Source of the DNA: Nocardia abscessus
GTDB taxonomy: Bacteria; Actinomycetota; Actinomycetes; Mycobacteriales; Mycobacteriaceae
NCBI RefSeq assembly: GCF_015477775.1
Contig: NZ_JADLQO010000001.1
Span: 1,054,001-1,118,000, forward strand
Direction: 5' to 3'
Length of the DNA: 64,000 bases
Shown here: one piece after another, positions 45,645 to 54,149 of the stretch
Numbering within the stretch: position 1 is the first letter of the stretch
How the letters are laid out: each line of letters starts with the position of its first letter
The notes under the pieces: generated by a model
The model's database searches: none
Told to the model about the DNA's origin: nothing
The model's input: the letters and a program-made list of their open reading frames with translations, nothing else
Program-made: the position numbers and the translations under genes

Positions 45645-47887
45645 GCGCGCCCCGCGGTTTCCAGTGGACGGGCGGCGATGTCCTCCTCGCCCTCGGTCAG
45701 CCCGATCTTGGCGTGCAGGCGGGCCAGCGGTGCGGGCGCCCACCAGTTGGCCCGGCCGAGCAGGCGCATGAGCGCGGGCGCGAGCAGGCCGCGGATGATG
45801 GTGGCGTCGGCGAGCACGGTCAGCGTGAGGCCGAGGCCGAGCAGCTGCATGAACGACACCTTCGAGGTCACCAGGGCGCCGAGCACGATCGCCATCAGTA
45901 TCGCGGCCGCGGTGAAGATCCGGCCGGTGCGGGCCAGGCCGACCGCCACCGCGCGGGTGTTGTCGTGCGTGGCCAGCCATTCCTCGCGCACCCGTGACAG
46001 CAAGAACACCTCGTAGTCCATGGACAGGCCGAAGGCCAGGCAAAACATCAAGATCGGCATGGTGGGCACCAGATATCCCACCGGGGTGAACCCGAGCAGT
46101 CCGGACAGGTGGCCCTCCTGGAACACCCAAACCATCGCGCCGAAAGCGGCCGCCAGCGACAGCGTGTTCAGCAAGAGCGCTTTGATCGGCAACAGGACGC
46201 TGCCCGTGAACAGGAACAGCACGACGAAGGTGGCCAGCGCGATCAGAGCGGCGGCGAGCGGCAGCCGGGAGGCCAGGGCGTGCAGCGAGTCGGCGTTGGC
46301 CGCCGCCGCGCCGCCGTAGAGCGCGTCGCCGGGCGCCGGGATCGCCCGGATCTCCTTCAGCTGACGGTCACCGGCGGGCGAGAAGGGGTCGAGCTTGGTG
46401 GCCACACTGAGGTATGTCCCGGTGTCGTTGATCATTCCGGGCGGAGCTGCCGCGACTCGCGCGCCGCCGGCGTAGATCCCGGCTCCGGACAGCACCGCGG
46501 GCACGCCGTCGACCTTGGACAGTTCGGCGGCGTACCCGCCGAGCGCCGCGGCGTCGCCGCGATAGCCGTCCAGCACGATCGTGGTGCTCGCGACCGGATC
46601 GGCCTGGGGGAACTCGGTGCGCAGGGCGTCGCCGACCTGGCGGCTGGAGGCGGTTTCCGGCAGTACCCGGTCGTCCGGGTAGCCGAATTTCACCGAGAGG
46701 AACGGTGCGCCGAGCGCCAGCAGCAGCGCGATGATCACGATGGCGACCGGCGCCGCGTGCCGCATGACCACACCGGCCAGCCGGTACCAGCCGCTGTCCT
46801 CCGGAGCGCGTGGGCCGGGTGCGGGCGCGCCGCGGCGGAACAGGCGTCGCAATGGAGCCCGCAGGTCGAGGGAGTTCACGCGATGTCCGAGCAGGACCAG
46901 CGCGGCGGGCAACACCACGATCGAGGCGGCCGCCGCCGCGGCGACGACCGCGACGCCCGCGTAGGCGAAACTCTTCAGGAAGTACAGGTCGAACACGCTC
47001 AGCACGGCCATCGACAGCGCGACGGTGAGCGCGGAGAACAGCACCGTGCGCCCCGCGGTCTGCACCGACCGAATGGTGGCCGCCGCCGGATCGAGGCCGT
47101 GCGCGAGTTCTTCCCGGAATCGGCTGACGATGAACAGGCTGGAGTCGATGGCCAGCGCCAGGCCCATTGCCGTCGTCATGTTCAGCGCGTAGATCGAGAC
47201 ATCGGTGAACAGGGTGAACAGGCGCAGGATCGCCAGCGTCGCCAGGATGGCGAAGATGCCGATGGTCAGCGGGAGGGCGGCGGCGACGAGGCTGCCGAAC
47301 ACCAGGACCAGCACGATCATCGACAGCGGCACCGCGACGCCCTCGGCCAGCGCGAGGTCGCGCGTGGTCTGCTCGGTGACGTCGTGGTAGATCGCGGCGA
47401 TGCCGCCTTGCCGGACCGTGATGCCGTCGGAGACGCCTGCGAACTGCCGCTCCAGTTCGCCAGCGGTCTGCTGCACCTGCGTTTCGTCGCCGTCGAGGTA
47501 GGCGACGACCAGGGCGCTCTTGCCATCGGTGCTGCGCAACGCGTTCGCCAACGGCTGCGGCGTGGTCCAGTAGGACTGGACGCCCTGCACGTCCGCGCGC
47601 GTCTTGAGCGCATCGGCCAGCCCGACACCCGCCGCTTTGGTGGCCGGATCGTCCGCGCCCGCCTCGGAACCGACCAGCAGGACGAAGTTGGGCGCCGCGC
47701 CGGCGAAGTTGTCCGCGATCAGCTCGGTGACCTGCGCGGATTCGGCGTCGTCCGAGGTGAAACCGCCGGATTTCAAGTGCGCGGGTGCGGTGGCTCCGAA
47801 GACGCCGCACAACAGGGCGATGGCCAATGCGGCGGCCAGCACGGTGCGCGGAGATCGGGTGGTGAAACGGGCAATCCGGGTCAGCAT
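45641..47887 (-). CDS. MMPL family transporter
   Basis: A 748-residue RND/MMPL transporter with twelve helices and two outer loops. Its second proton-relay pair is intact (GLSMDYEVFLLSRVREEW), but the first reads LAIDSSLFIVSRFREE, with Ser in place of Tyr. That is different from the other MMPL protein in this window and from MmpL3. The substrate is unknown; co-transcription with a TetR regulator suggests inducible efflux. The ATG at 47887 follows GGAG, with the operator cluster starting 13 bases upstream. Confidence 0.88.
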   Translation of the reverse strand: MLTRIARFTTRSPRTVLAAALAIALLCGVFGATAPAHLKSGGFTSDDAESAQVTELIADNFAGAAPNFVLLVGSEAGADDPATKAAGVGLADALKTRADVQGVQSYWTTPQPLANALRSTDGKSALVVAYLDGDETQVQQTAGELERQFAGVSDGITVRQGGIAAIYHDVTEQTTRDLALAEGVAVPLSMIVLVLVFGSLVAAALPLTIGIFAILATLAILRLFTLFTDVSIYALNMTTAMGLALAIDSSLFIVSRFREELAHGLDPAAATIRSVQTAGRTVLFSALTVALSMAVLSVFDLYFLKSFAYAGVAVVAAAAAASIVVLPAALVLLGHRVNSLDLRAPLRRLFRRGAPAPGPRAPEDSGWYRLAGVVMRHAAPVAIVIIALLLALGAPFLSVKFGYPDDRVLPETASSRQVGDALRTEFPQADPVASTTIVLDGYRGDAAALGGYAAELSKVDGVPAVLSGAGIYAGGARVAAAPPGMINDTGTYLSVATKLDPFSPAGDRQLKEIRAIPAPGDALYGGAAAANADSLHALASRLPLAAALIALATFVVLFLFTGSVLLPIKALLLNTLSLAAAFGAMVWVFQEGHLSGLLGFTPVGYLVPTMPILMFCLAFGLSMDYEVFLLSRVREEWLATHDNTRAVAVGLARTGRIFTAAAILMAIVLGALVTSKVSFMQLLGLGLTLTVLADATIIRGLLAPALMRLLGRANWWAPAPLARLHAKIGLTEGEEDIAARPLETAGRA

Positions 47888-47900
47888 CGCGGCTCCGCTC

Positions 47901-47934
47901 GTTAGGCTAACAGCGTTAGAGTAACGGCGTTAAC
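47901..47934. promoter_or_regulatory. Operator cluster of three overlapping dyads
   Basis: GTTAG-G-CTAAC (47901-47911), CTAAC-AGC-GTTAG (47907-47919) and TAACG-G-CGTTA (47922-47932) overlap or adjoin. They lie 13 bases ahead of the MMPL start and fit a cooperatively bound TetR protein. Confidence 0.72.
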
Positions 47935-47967
47935 CTATGTTGTCGATCCCGCGTGGTGTCCCCGACG

Positions 47968-48786
47968 TCAGCCGCGGGACTTACGGATGGCCCGCAACCC
48001 CCTCCGCCCGGGCACGGGGAGGTCCTCACGCATCTCCACCCACTCCGCGGTGGTCAGCCAGAGCTGCTGGGCGCGGGCGTCGGCGGTGTTGTGGAAGATC
48101 CGGCGGCCCCGGTCGTCGCGCAGTTCTTGCGCGACCACCGACCAGCGCGGCGCGCGGCCGTGCTCGTCCAGGTAGTCGGCGAGGTAGGTCGCGATCGCGG
48201 TGCCGATGGTGTTCACCGGGCGCAGCGAGACTCGGTTGCCGTACTGGGCGGCGTAGAAACGCCGTGCGGCGCAAAGGGATCGGGGGTTGGCGTTCGAAGC
48301 GATCCACCCGGCACGCTGGGCCCGCTCGATCAGCCAGAGGTGTTTGACCGCCGCCGGCGCGATATTGCCGACGCGGGTGCGGATCAGCGTCATGATCTGC
48401 TCGCTGCACAGTACGTCGCGGCGGGTGGGTCCGTAGCCGTGCGCGGTCCAGTGCGCGTCGGCCAGTTTGGCGAGCGCCCGGCCGAAGTCATCGATGCTGC
48501 GCTGCGCGCGTCTGCCGAGACGTTCGATGCGCTCGGCCTCGCGGCGCATCTCGTTCTGCGCGGTGAGGGTGCGGATCGCGGCCATGGTGGGCACCTGACC
48601 GCGTTCGAGGAGTTCGAGGATGGCGGCGGCGGTGGCCGGATCGGCTGCCGCGGTCACCGGCAGCGAGTCGCGCTTGATCGCGAACTCCTGCGGGCTGATG
48701 GCGCGGCTCAAAAGGGCGACGGCGGAGCGGTCGCCTGCGAAATCGGTGCTGGACAGCCAGGCGGCGGCGATGTCGTCACACGACAC
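47968..48786 (-). CDS. Conserved-looking soluble protein, unknown
   Basis: A 272-residue protein without signal or membrane segments. It is basic and helical, with three Cys. Part of the central region (ERIERLGRRAQRSIDDFGRA) looks coiled, and the C-terminus (TTAEWVEMREDLPVPGRRG) is basic. I do not recognise the family; a DNA-binding role is only a guess. GTG 48786 is nine bases after GGAGGA. A seven-base dyad at 48954-48970 lies in its upstream region. Confidence 0.68.
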   Translation of the reverse strand: MSCDDIAAAWLSSTDFAGDRSAVALLSRAISPQEFAIKRDSLPVTAAADPATAAAILELLERGQVPTMAAIRTLTAQNEMRREAERIERLGRRAQRSIDDFGRALAKLADAHWTAHGYGPTRRDVLCSEQIMTLIRTRVGNIAPAAVKHLWLIERAQRAGWIASNANPRSLCAARRFYAAQYGNRVSLRPVNTIGTAIATYLADYLDEHGRAPRWSVVAQELRDDRGRRIFHNTADARAQQLWLTTAEWVEMREDLPVPGRRGLRAIRKSRG

Positions 48787-48953
48787 GGTGGACGGTCCTC
48801 CGGTGGAAGTGGGAATTGGCGCTGGTCACCCGTGGGCCGAGCTCTGTTGGTTGTGCCCCGGTCGGGATGAGGGACCGGCCGGGGTCACCAACCTGATGAA
48901 GGTTTGGCTACCGAAGTTGCCGAATGCCACGTTAGCCAGCTGATTGCATCGGT

Positions 48954-48970
48954 GTCACCCTTGGTGACAG
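48954..48970. promoter_or_regulatory. Perfect 7-bp dyad
   Basis: TGTCACC-CTT-GGTGACA in the divergent gap, probably a dimer-binding operator for the minus-strand gene or for an unidentified regulator. Confidence 0.55.
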
Positions 48971-49142
48971 TTTCGTTATCTCCAAAAAGTCGCGGTAAAG
49001 CGGGGTGTGAGTTCATATTTTCCAGATCGGCGGGGGTGGCGTGGCCGCGAAGTTCCGAATTCGCTCGGTCGGCATGAGCGATAGCTCGAAGGTTGCCACC
49101 TTGTGTAGCCCGGCTGACCATCGAAGAAGGCGGCGCGAATGT

Positions 49143-49158
49143 TGTGACTTGTATCACA
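49143..49158. promoter_or_regulatory. Crp-type site upstream of dnaX
   Basis: TGTGA-CTTGTA-TCACA matches the actinobacterial Crp/GlxR consensus TGTGANNNNNNTCACA exactly. It ends 80 bases before the dnaX start. Confidence 0.68.
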
Positions 49159-49225
49159 TCTATGGCCGCCGCACCGGCTCGGAACGGCGCACCAGGCGGG
49201 AATGTCCTTTGTCGGTAGTCGCCGG

Positions 49226-49231
49226 TAACCT
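49226..49231 (+). promoter_or_regulatory. -10 element, leaderless dnaX
   Basis: TAACCT lies six bases before GTG 49238, and no ribosome site is present, so dnaX is probably a leaderless mRNA. Confidence 0.5.
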
Positions 49232-49237
49232 CTGGCC

Positions 49238-52200
49238 GTGGCTCTGTACCGGAAGTACCGACCGGCAACGTTCGCTGAGGTGGTGGGTCAGGAGCACGTC
49301 ACCGACCCGCTGAGTACCGCGCTCGACACGGGGCGGATCAGTCATGCCTATCTGTTCTCCGGTCCGCGCGGCTGCGGCAAGACGTCGTCCGCGCGCATTC
49401 TCGCCAGATCGCTGAACTGCGCGGAGGGGCCCACTTCGACGCCGTGCGGCACCTGCCCGTCCTGCGTCGCGCTCGGCCCCGGCGGTCCGGGCAACCTGGA
49501 CGTCATCGAACTCGACGCCGCGAGCCACGGCGGCGTCGACGACACCAGGGAATTGCGCGACCGCGCCTTCTACGCACCCGCCGAATCCAGGTACCGCGTG
49601 TTCATCGTGGACGAGGCGCACATGGTGACCACCGCCGGATTCAACGCGCTGCTCAAGATCGTCGAGGAGCCGCCCGCGCATCTGATCTTCATCTTCGCCA
49701 CCACCGAGCCGGACAAGGTGCTGCCCACCATCCGCTCGCGCACGCACCATTACCCGTTCCGGCTGCTGCCGCCCGCAACGATGCGCGGACTGCTCGGCCG
49801 GATCTGCGAGCAGGAGCACGTGCCGGTCGAAGAAGCGGTGTACCCCTTGGTGATTCGCGCGGGCGGCGGTTCGCCGCGCGATAGCCTGAGCGTGCTCGAC
49901 CAACTGCTGGCGGGCGCGGGGCCGGAGGGCGTCACCTATGCCCGCGCGGTCTCGCTGCTCGGCGTCACCGACGTGGCATTGATCGACGACGCGGTCGAGG
50001 CGCTGGCCGCCGACGACGGCGCCGTGTTGTTCGGCACTGTCGACCGGGTGATGGAAGCGGGCCACGACCCGCGTCGTTTCGCCGTCGACCTGCTCGATCG
50101 CTTCCGCGACCTGATTCTCCTGCGCGCCGTGCCCGACGCCACCGAACGCGGTCTGGTCACCGGCCCCGGCGACGTGCTCGAGCGGATGCGCGACCAAGCC
50201 GCGCGACTGGGCTCGGCCACCCTGACTCGTTACGCCGAGCTGCTGCACGAAGGTCTCGGGGAGATGCGCGGTGCGACGGCGCCGCGACTGCTGCTCGAAG
50301 TCGTTTGCGCACGCATGCTGCTGCCGTCGGTGTCGGACACCGAATCCGCCACGCTGCAGCGATTGGAACGGCTGGAGCGTGGTTTGGCGGGTGGCTCGTT
50401 CGCCGCTGCCCCCGCCGCGTCCCCGTCAGCTGCTCTTTCCCAGCCGCCGGCTGCGGCCGGGTCTCCGTCGGACCCGCCCCGCCGCCGTGGGGCAGAGGCG
50501 CTGGCCGCGATTCGCCGCGAGAACCGGGGGGCTGGTGGCGGAGGGAGCGCTTCCGAAGCCGGAGGGGCTGGCCCCGCTGGAGGTGCGGGGCACGCCGGTG
50601 GTTCGGAGGGGTCGGTGCGTGCGGGTGGGGCCGCACCTGTCGAAGGCCAGGGGCGGACTGGCGGGGAAGAGGCGGTGCGTGCTGAAGGTGCTGCCCTCGC
50701 TGGAGGTGCGGGGCAGGCTGGTGGGGCTGACGGGACGGCGCATGCCGGAGGTACTGCTCCGGCCGGAGGTACTGCGCGGACCGGTGGTGTGGAGGGGGCG
50801 GGGCGTGTCGCAGGTGCGTCCGTGGATGCCGGAATCGGCGATAGTCCCGCGCCGGTCGGAGGGGTCGGTACCGGCGGTTCCACTGCCGTAGTGCCCGGTG
50901 GCGGAGCCTCTGTCGGTGGTGGCGAATCTGCGGGCGACGCAGGAGGTCCTCTGCCGACATCCGCCGATCGTGCGTCGGACACGGACTCGGTTGGGCCGGG
51001 TGTGGGTGTCGAGGGTGGCGCGGATCGTATTGCGCCGGTCGCCGAGCCGGGCTTCGATGCCGGATCCGGCAGCGGGTCGGCAGGGATGACATCGGGAGGG
51101 TCGAGCGCGGCCTTCGGGACTCCGCAGAGCGGAACGGCCGACGCGTCCACCGCCTCCGGGGCGCCTGACGTCACCGTCGCCGGCGGTGCGAGTGCAGGAG
51201 CGAGGCGCGTGCCTTCCGAATTCGAGGCGCCACAGCGGATTTCCGGCGATGTCGAGGGTTCGGGGCTTTCTTCGGCCGCGCAGGCAGCGGATTCTCGGGC
51301 ATCGGGCGCACAGATGTCGGGCCCGGCCGCCGGGCGCGATCCCGAGGCTGTCGATTCGACCGCCGCGCGAACATCTGCTGCCGGGCGCGGTGATCGGGAT
51401 CGATCCGACGCATCCGCGTCCCGTGCGACCGCCGCGTCTGCGTCTGGCGCGACCGCCGCGTCTGCGACCGCCGCGACTGCCGGGTCTGCGTCTGGCGCGC
51501 CCGGCGCGTCTACATCTGGCGCGCCCGCCGCGTCCGCGACTGCCCCGTCTGTGTCCGGTGCGACTGCCGCGTCTGCGACCGCCGCGACTGCCGGGTCTGC
51601 GTCTGGCGCGCCCGGCGTGTCTACATCTGGCGCGCCCGCCGCGTCCGCGACTGCCGCGCCTGCGTCCGGTGCGACCGGCGCGCCGTCATCGGAGCCCGCC
51701 GCTGGTCCTTCCCCCGCGCCGAGCGGTGATCTGTTGCGTGAGGTGGAAGCCGGCTGGGCGGATATCAGGGCCAAGGTGCGCGAGTTCGGTGCGGCCGTGC
51801 AGGCGATGCTCGCCGGTGCGTCGGTCGCCCGGGTGGAGGGCGAGGTCATCGTCTTCGCCCATCAGCACGCGCCGCTCGCGCAGCGATTGTCCGATCCGCG
51901 GAATCTGGAAGCGGTGCGGTCCGCGGTGCGGGCGGTGCTCGGTCGCGACCACGAGGTGCGCTGGGAAGCGGGCGGTGCGGCGCCACGTCCCGCGGCTGCG
52001 CCCCGGTCCGGCGGTGCGGGGAACCGCGCCCGCGGGCAGGCGGGCAATCAGCCGGGACGTGAATCCGGCAACGCGGCAGGCCGTACTCCGGATGCCGCCG
52101 CCCCGCCGCGGTTCTCACGCCCGAGCCAGACCCGGAACGCGGGCGCCGACAAGCCGGGCAACGCGCGCTCGCGCGCGACCGGCGCGAACCAGCGCCCGTA

Positions 52201-52486
52201 TCCCGCGGAAGACGACATCCCGCCGCCCGACTACCCCGACCTCCCGGACGATCCCGGTCCCGCGGACCCTCCGCCGCCGTACGACGCCGAACCGAGCGGA
52301 AACGACGCCGCGAGCAGCCGCGGTTGGGGCGGTGACGGCGTCGTCCCCGCCTCGACGCCGGAAGAGGAGCAGGAGATGATGGCCGCCGCGGCCGATCCGG
52401 TCGCTCCCGGCGACCGGCGCGACCCGGACGAGGTCGCCCTCGAATTGCTGAAGAGTGAGCTGGGTGCCACACGGCTGGATGGTTGA
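49238..52486 (+). CDS. dnaX: DNA polymerase III subunit gamma/tau, expanded
   Basis: DnaX is the clamp-loader ATPase subunit of the replicative polymerase. The N-terminus opens ALYRKYRPATFAEVVGQEHV, with Walker A GPRGCGKTSS (42-51), the zinc module CAEGPTSTPCGTCPSC, the DEAH-like VDEAHM and sensor segments. Residues about 385-830 are a Gly/Ala/Ser/Thr-rich low-complexity region. A folded C-terminal domain follows (LLREVEAGWADIRAKVREF, about 831-915) and then a Pro/Asp-rich tail. At 1082 residues it is nearly twice the length of the M. tuberculosis protein (578). The low-complexity part holds two 87-base near-identical repeats. GTG 49238 gives the standard family start. Confidence 0.93.
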   Translation: MALYRKYRPATFAEVVGQEHVTDPLSTALDTGRISHAYLFSGPRGCGKTSSARILARSLNCAEGPTSTPCGTCPSCVALGPGGPGNLDVIELDAASHGGVDDTRELRDRAFYAPAESRYRVFIVDEAHMVTTAGFNALLKIVEEPPAHLIFIFATTEPDKVLPTIRSRTHHYPFRLLPPATMRGLLGRICEQEHVPVEEAVYPLVIRAGGGSPRDSLSVLDQLLAGAGPEGVTYARAVSLLGVTDVALIDDAVEALAADDGAVLFGTVDRVMEAGHDPRRFAVDLLDRFRDLILLRAVPDATERGLVTGPGDVLERMRDQAARLGSATLTRYAELLHEGLGEMRGATAPRLLLEVVCARMLLPSVSDTESATLQRLERLERGLAGGSFAAAPAASPSAALSQPPAAAGSPSDPPRRRGAEALAAIRRENRGAGGGGSASEAGGAGPAGGAGHAGGSEGSVRAGGAAPVEGQGRTGGEEAVRAEGAALAGGAGQAGGADGTAHAGGTAPAGGTARTGGVEGAGRVAGASVDAGIGDSPAPVGGVGTGGSTAVVPGGGASVGGGESAGDAGGPLPTSADRASDTDSVGPGVGVEGGADRIAPVAEPGFDAGSGSGSAGMTSGGSSAAFGTPQSGTADASTASGAPDVTVAGGASAGARRVPSEFEAPQRISGDVEGSGLSSAAQAADSRASGAQMSGPAAGRDPEAVDSTAARTSAAGRGDRDRSDASASRATAASASGATAASATAATAGSASGAPGASTSGAPAASATAPSVSGATAASATAATAGSASGAPGVSTSGAPAASATAAPASGATGAPSSEPAAGPSPAPSGDLLREVEAGWADIRAKVREFGAAVQAMLAGASVARVEGEVIVFAHQHAPLAQRLSDPRNLEAVRSAVRAVLGRDHEVRWEAGGAAPRPAAAPRSGGAGNRARGQAGNQPGRESGNAAGRTPDAAAPPRFSRPSQTRNAGADKPGNARSRATGANQRPYPAEDDIPPPDYPDLPDDPGPADPPPPYDAEPSGNDAASSRGWGGDGVVPASTPEEEQEMMAAAADPVAPGDRRDPDEVALELLKSELGATRLDG
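51458..51655. repeat. 87-bp near-identical repeat inside dnaX
   Basis: Copies at 51458-51544 and 51569-51655 differ at one base (GGCGCGTC against GGCGTGTC). The period is 111 bases (37 codons), so the reading frame is kept. Confidence 0.82.
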
Positions 52487-52511
52487 CAACCACCGTTCCG
52501 ACGACGTTAAG

Positions 52512-52541
52512 TTAACCGGAGTTCGCACTCCACGGTAGTAT
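52512..52541 (+). promoter_or_regulatory. fadAB promoter with operator dyad in the spacer
   Basis: TTAACC (52512-52517) and TAGTAT (52536-52541) are 18 bases apart. The spacer contains GGAGT-TCGC-ACTCC (52518-52531), a perfect dyad positioned to block polymerase when bound. Confidence 0.58.
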
Positions 52542-52722
52542 GAGCGGGTAGCCGTGAGCTTCGGTACGCCGACGTTCTATGGTATGCCCAGGCGTACGAG
52601 CGACCGGGACGTGCGTCCGCTGTTGCTTGCCTGGTTTTGTACAGCGTTAGGAACGGTCGGTCGCAAGGCCGGTCGGCGAGGTCATCCGCAGCCACGCCGC
52701 ACCCGCGGTGTCGCCGCACACC

Positions 52723-52876
52723 AGCGCTCGGACGGGACGAACGTGCCGGCCGGTCGCACAGGAGCGCTCGGACGGACGAACGTGCCGGCCGACCGCAAGG
52801 AGCGCTCGGACGGACGAACGTGCCGGCCGACCGCAAGGAGCGCTCGGACGGACGAATGTCCGGCCGCCGCACATTG
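52723..52876. repeat. Four tandem copies of a 38-bp repeat
   Basis: The unit begins AGCGCTCGGACGGACGAACG and ends CCGGCCGACCGCAAGG. Copies start at 52723, 52763, 52801 and 52839; copies 2 and 3 are identical and the outer two diverge. It ends just before the fadA ribosome site. Confidence 0.9.
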
Positions 52877-52894
52877 AGGAAGGAACACTCCGAT

Positions 52895-54109
52895 ATGACC
52901 ACAGAGGCCTACATTTACGAGGCCATCCGCACCCCGCGCGGCCGTGGCAAGAAGAACGGCTCGCTGCACTCGGTCAAGCCGATCGACCTGACTGTTGGTC
53001 TGATCCAGGAGCTGCGCGGCCGCTTCCCGAACCTCGACGAGGACCGGATCTCCGACCTGATCCTCGGCGTGGTGGCGCCGGTCGGCGATCAGGGCGCCGA
53101 CATCGCCCGCACCGCGGTCACCGTGGCCGGCCTGCCCGACACCGTCGGCGGCTTCCAGCTCAACCGCTTCTGCGCGTCCGGCCTCGAGGCCGTCAACCTG
53201 GCCGCCCAGAAGGTCCGCTCCGGCTTCGACGACCTGGTCATCGCCGGTGGCGTCGAGTCGATGTCGCGCGTGCCGATGGGCTCCGACGGCGGCGCCTGGG
53301 CGCTGGACCCGGCCACCAACTACGACACCTACTTCGTCCCGCAGGGCGTCTCCGCCGACCTGATCGCCACCATCGAGGGCTTCAGCCGCGACGATGTCGA
53401 CGCCTACGCGGTGCGCTCGCAGGAGCTGGCCGCCAAGGCCACCACCGGCGGCTACTTCGCCAAGTCGATCGTCCCGGTCAAGGACCAGAACGGCATCGTC
53501 GTGCTGGACAAGGACGAGCACATGCGCCCCGGCACCACCGCCGAGGACCTGGCCAAGCTGCAGCCGTCCTTCGCCGTGATCGGTGAGATGGGTGGCTTCG
53601 ACGCGGTGGCGCTGCAGAAGTTCCACTTCGTCGAGAAGATCAACCACGTGCACCACGGCGGCAACAGCTCCGGCATCGTCGACGGCGCCGCGCTCGTGCT
53701 CGTCGGCACGGAAGAGGCGGGCAAGGCCTCCGGCCTGACCCCGCGTGCGCGCGTCGTCGCGACCGCCACCAGCGGCGCCGACTCCACCATCATGCTCACC
53801 GGTCCGACCCCGGCCGCCAAGAAGGTGCTGGCCAAGGCGGGTCTGACCCTCGATGACATCGACCTGGTCGAGATCAACGAGGCGTTCGCCTCCGTGGTGC
53901 TGAAGTTCCAGAAGGATCTGAACGTCCCGGACGAGAAGCTCAACGTCAACGGCGGCGCGATCGCGATGGGCCACCCGCTGGGTGCGACCGGCGCGATGAT
54001 CACCGGCACCATGGTCGACGAACTGGAGCGCCGCAACGGCCGCTACGCGCTGATCACCCTGTGCATCGGCGGCGGCATGGGCGTGGCCACCATCATCGAG
54101 CGGGTCTGA
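52895..54109 (+). CDS. fadA: Acetyl-CoA acetyltransferase, fatty-acid oxidation thiolase
   Basis: FadA is the beta-subunit of the trifunctional fatty-acid oxidation complex; it thiolytically cleaves 3-ketoacyl-CoA. The 404-residue protein has the nucleophile [11 protein letters not shown] (Cys93), the GHPLGATGA motif (His360) and TLCIGGGMG (Cys390). ATG 52895 follows GAGGAAGGA. Its partner gene fadB starts 40 bases downstream in the same operon, as in M. tuberculosis Rv0859-Rv0860. Codon use is more extreme (C/G-ending) than in the neighbours, suggesting high expression. Confidence 0.92.
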   Translation: MTTEAYIYEAIRTPRGRGKKNGSLHSVKPIDLTVGLIQELRGRFPNLDEDRISDLILGVVAPVGDQGADIARTAVTVAGLPDTVGGFQLNRFCASGLEAVNLAAQKVRSGFDDLVIAGGVESMSRVPMGSDGGAWALDPATNYDTYFVPQGVSADLIATIEGFSRDDVDAYAVRSQELAAKATTGGYFAKSIVPVKDQNGIVVLDKDEHMRPGTTAEDLAKLQPSFAVIGEMGGFDAVALQKFHFVEKINHVHHGGNSSGIVDGAALVLVGTEEAGKASGLTPRARVVATATSGADSTIMLTGPTPAAKKVLAKAGLTLDDIDLVEINEAFASVVLKFQKDLNVPDEKLNVNGGAIAMGHPLGATGAMITGTMVDELERRNGRYALITLCIGGGMGVATIIERV

Positions 54110-54149
54110 TTCCCAACCGACAGCTATTTTCACAAGGAGACACAGAGCT

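Larger units (their letters stand above)
48787..49237. other. Divergent intergenic region upstream of dnaX
   Basis: About 450 bases, AT-richer in the middle. It holds the dyad at 48954-48970, the Crp-type site at 49143-49158 and the dnaX -10 at 49226-49231. No gene or RNA is seen. Confidence 0.6.
52487..52894. other. Long leader region of fadA
   Basis: About 400 bases with the fadA promoter near 52512-52541 and a 38-base repeat array at 52723-52876. The frames in it stay open, but I see no protein family; it is read as untranslated leader. Confidence 0.55.

Noticed and set aside
52723..52876. CRISPR array
   Set aside because: The repeats are directly tandem (38-40 base period) with no unique spacers and no cas gene in the window.
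52554..52877. 107-codon frame in the fadA leader
   Set aside because: It has no ribosome site or family, its second half is just the 38-base repeat, and several frames are open there at once.
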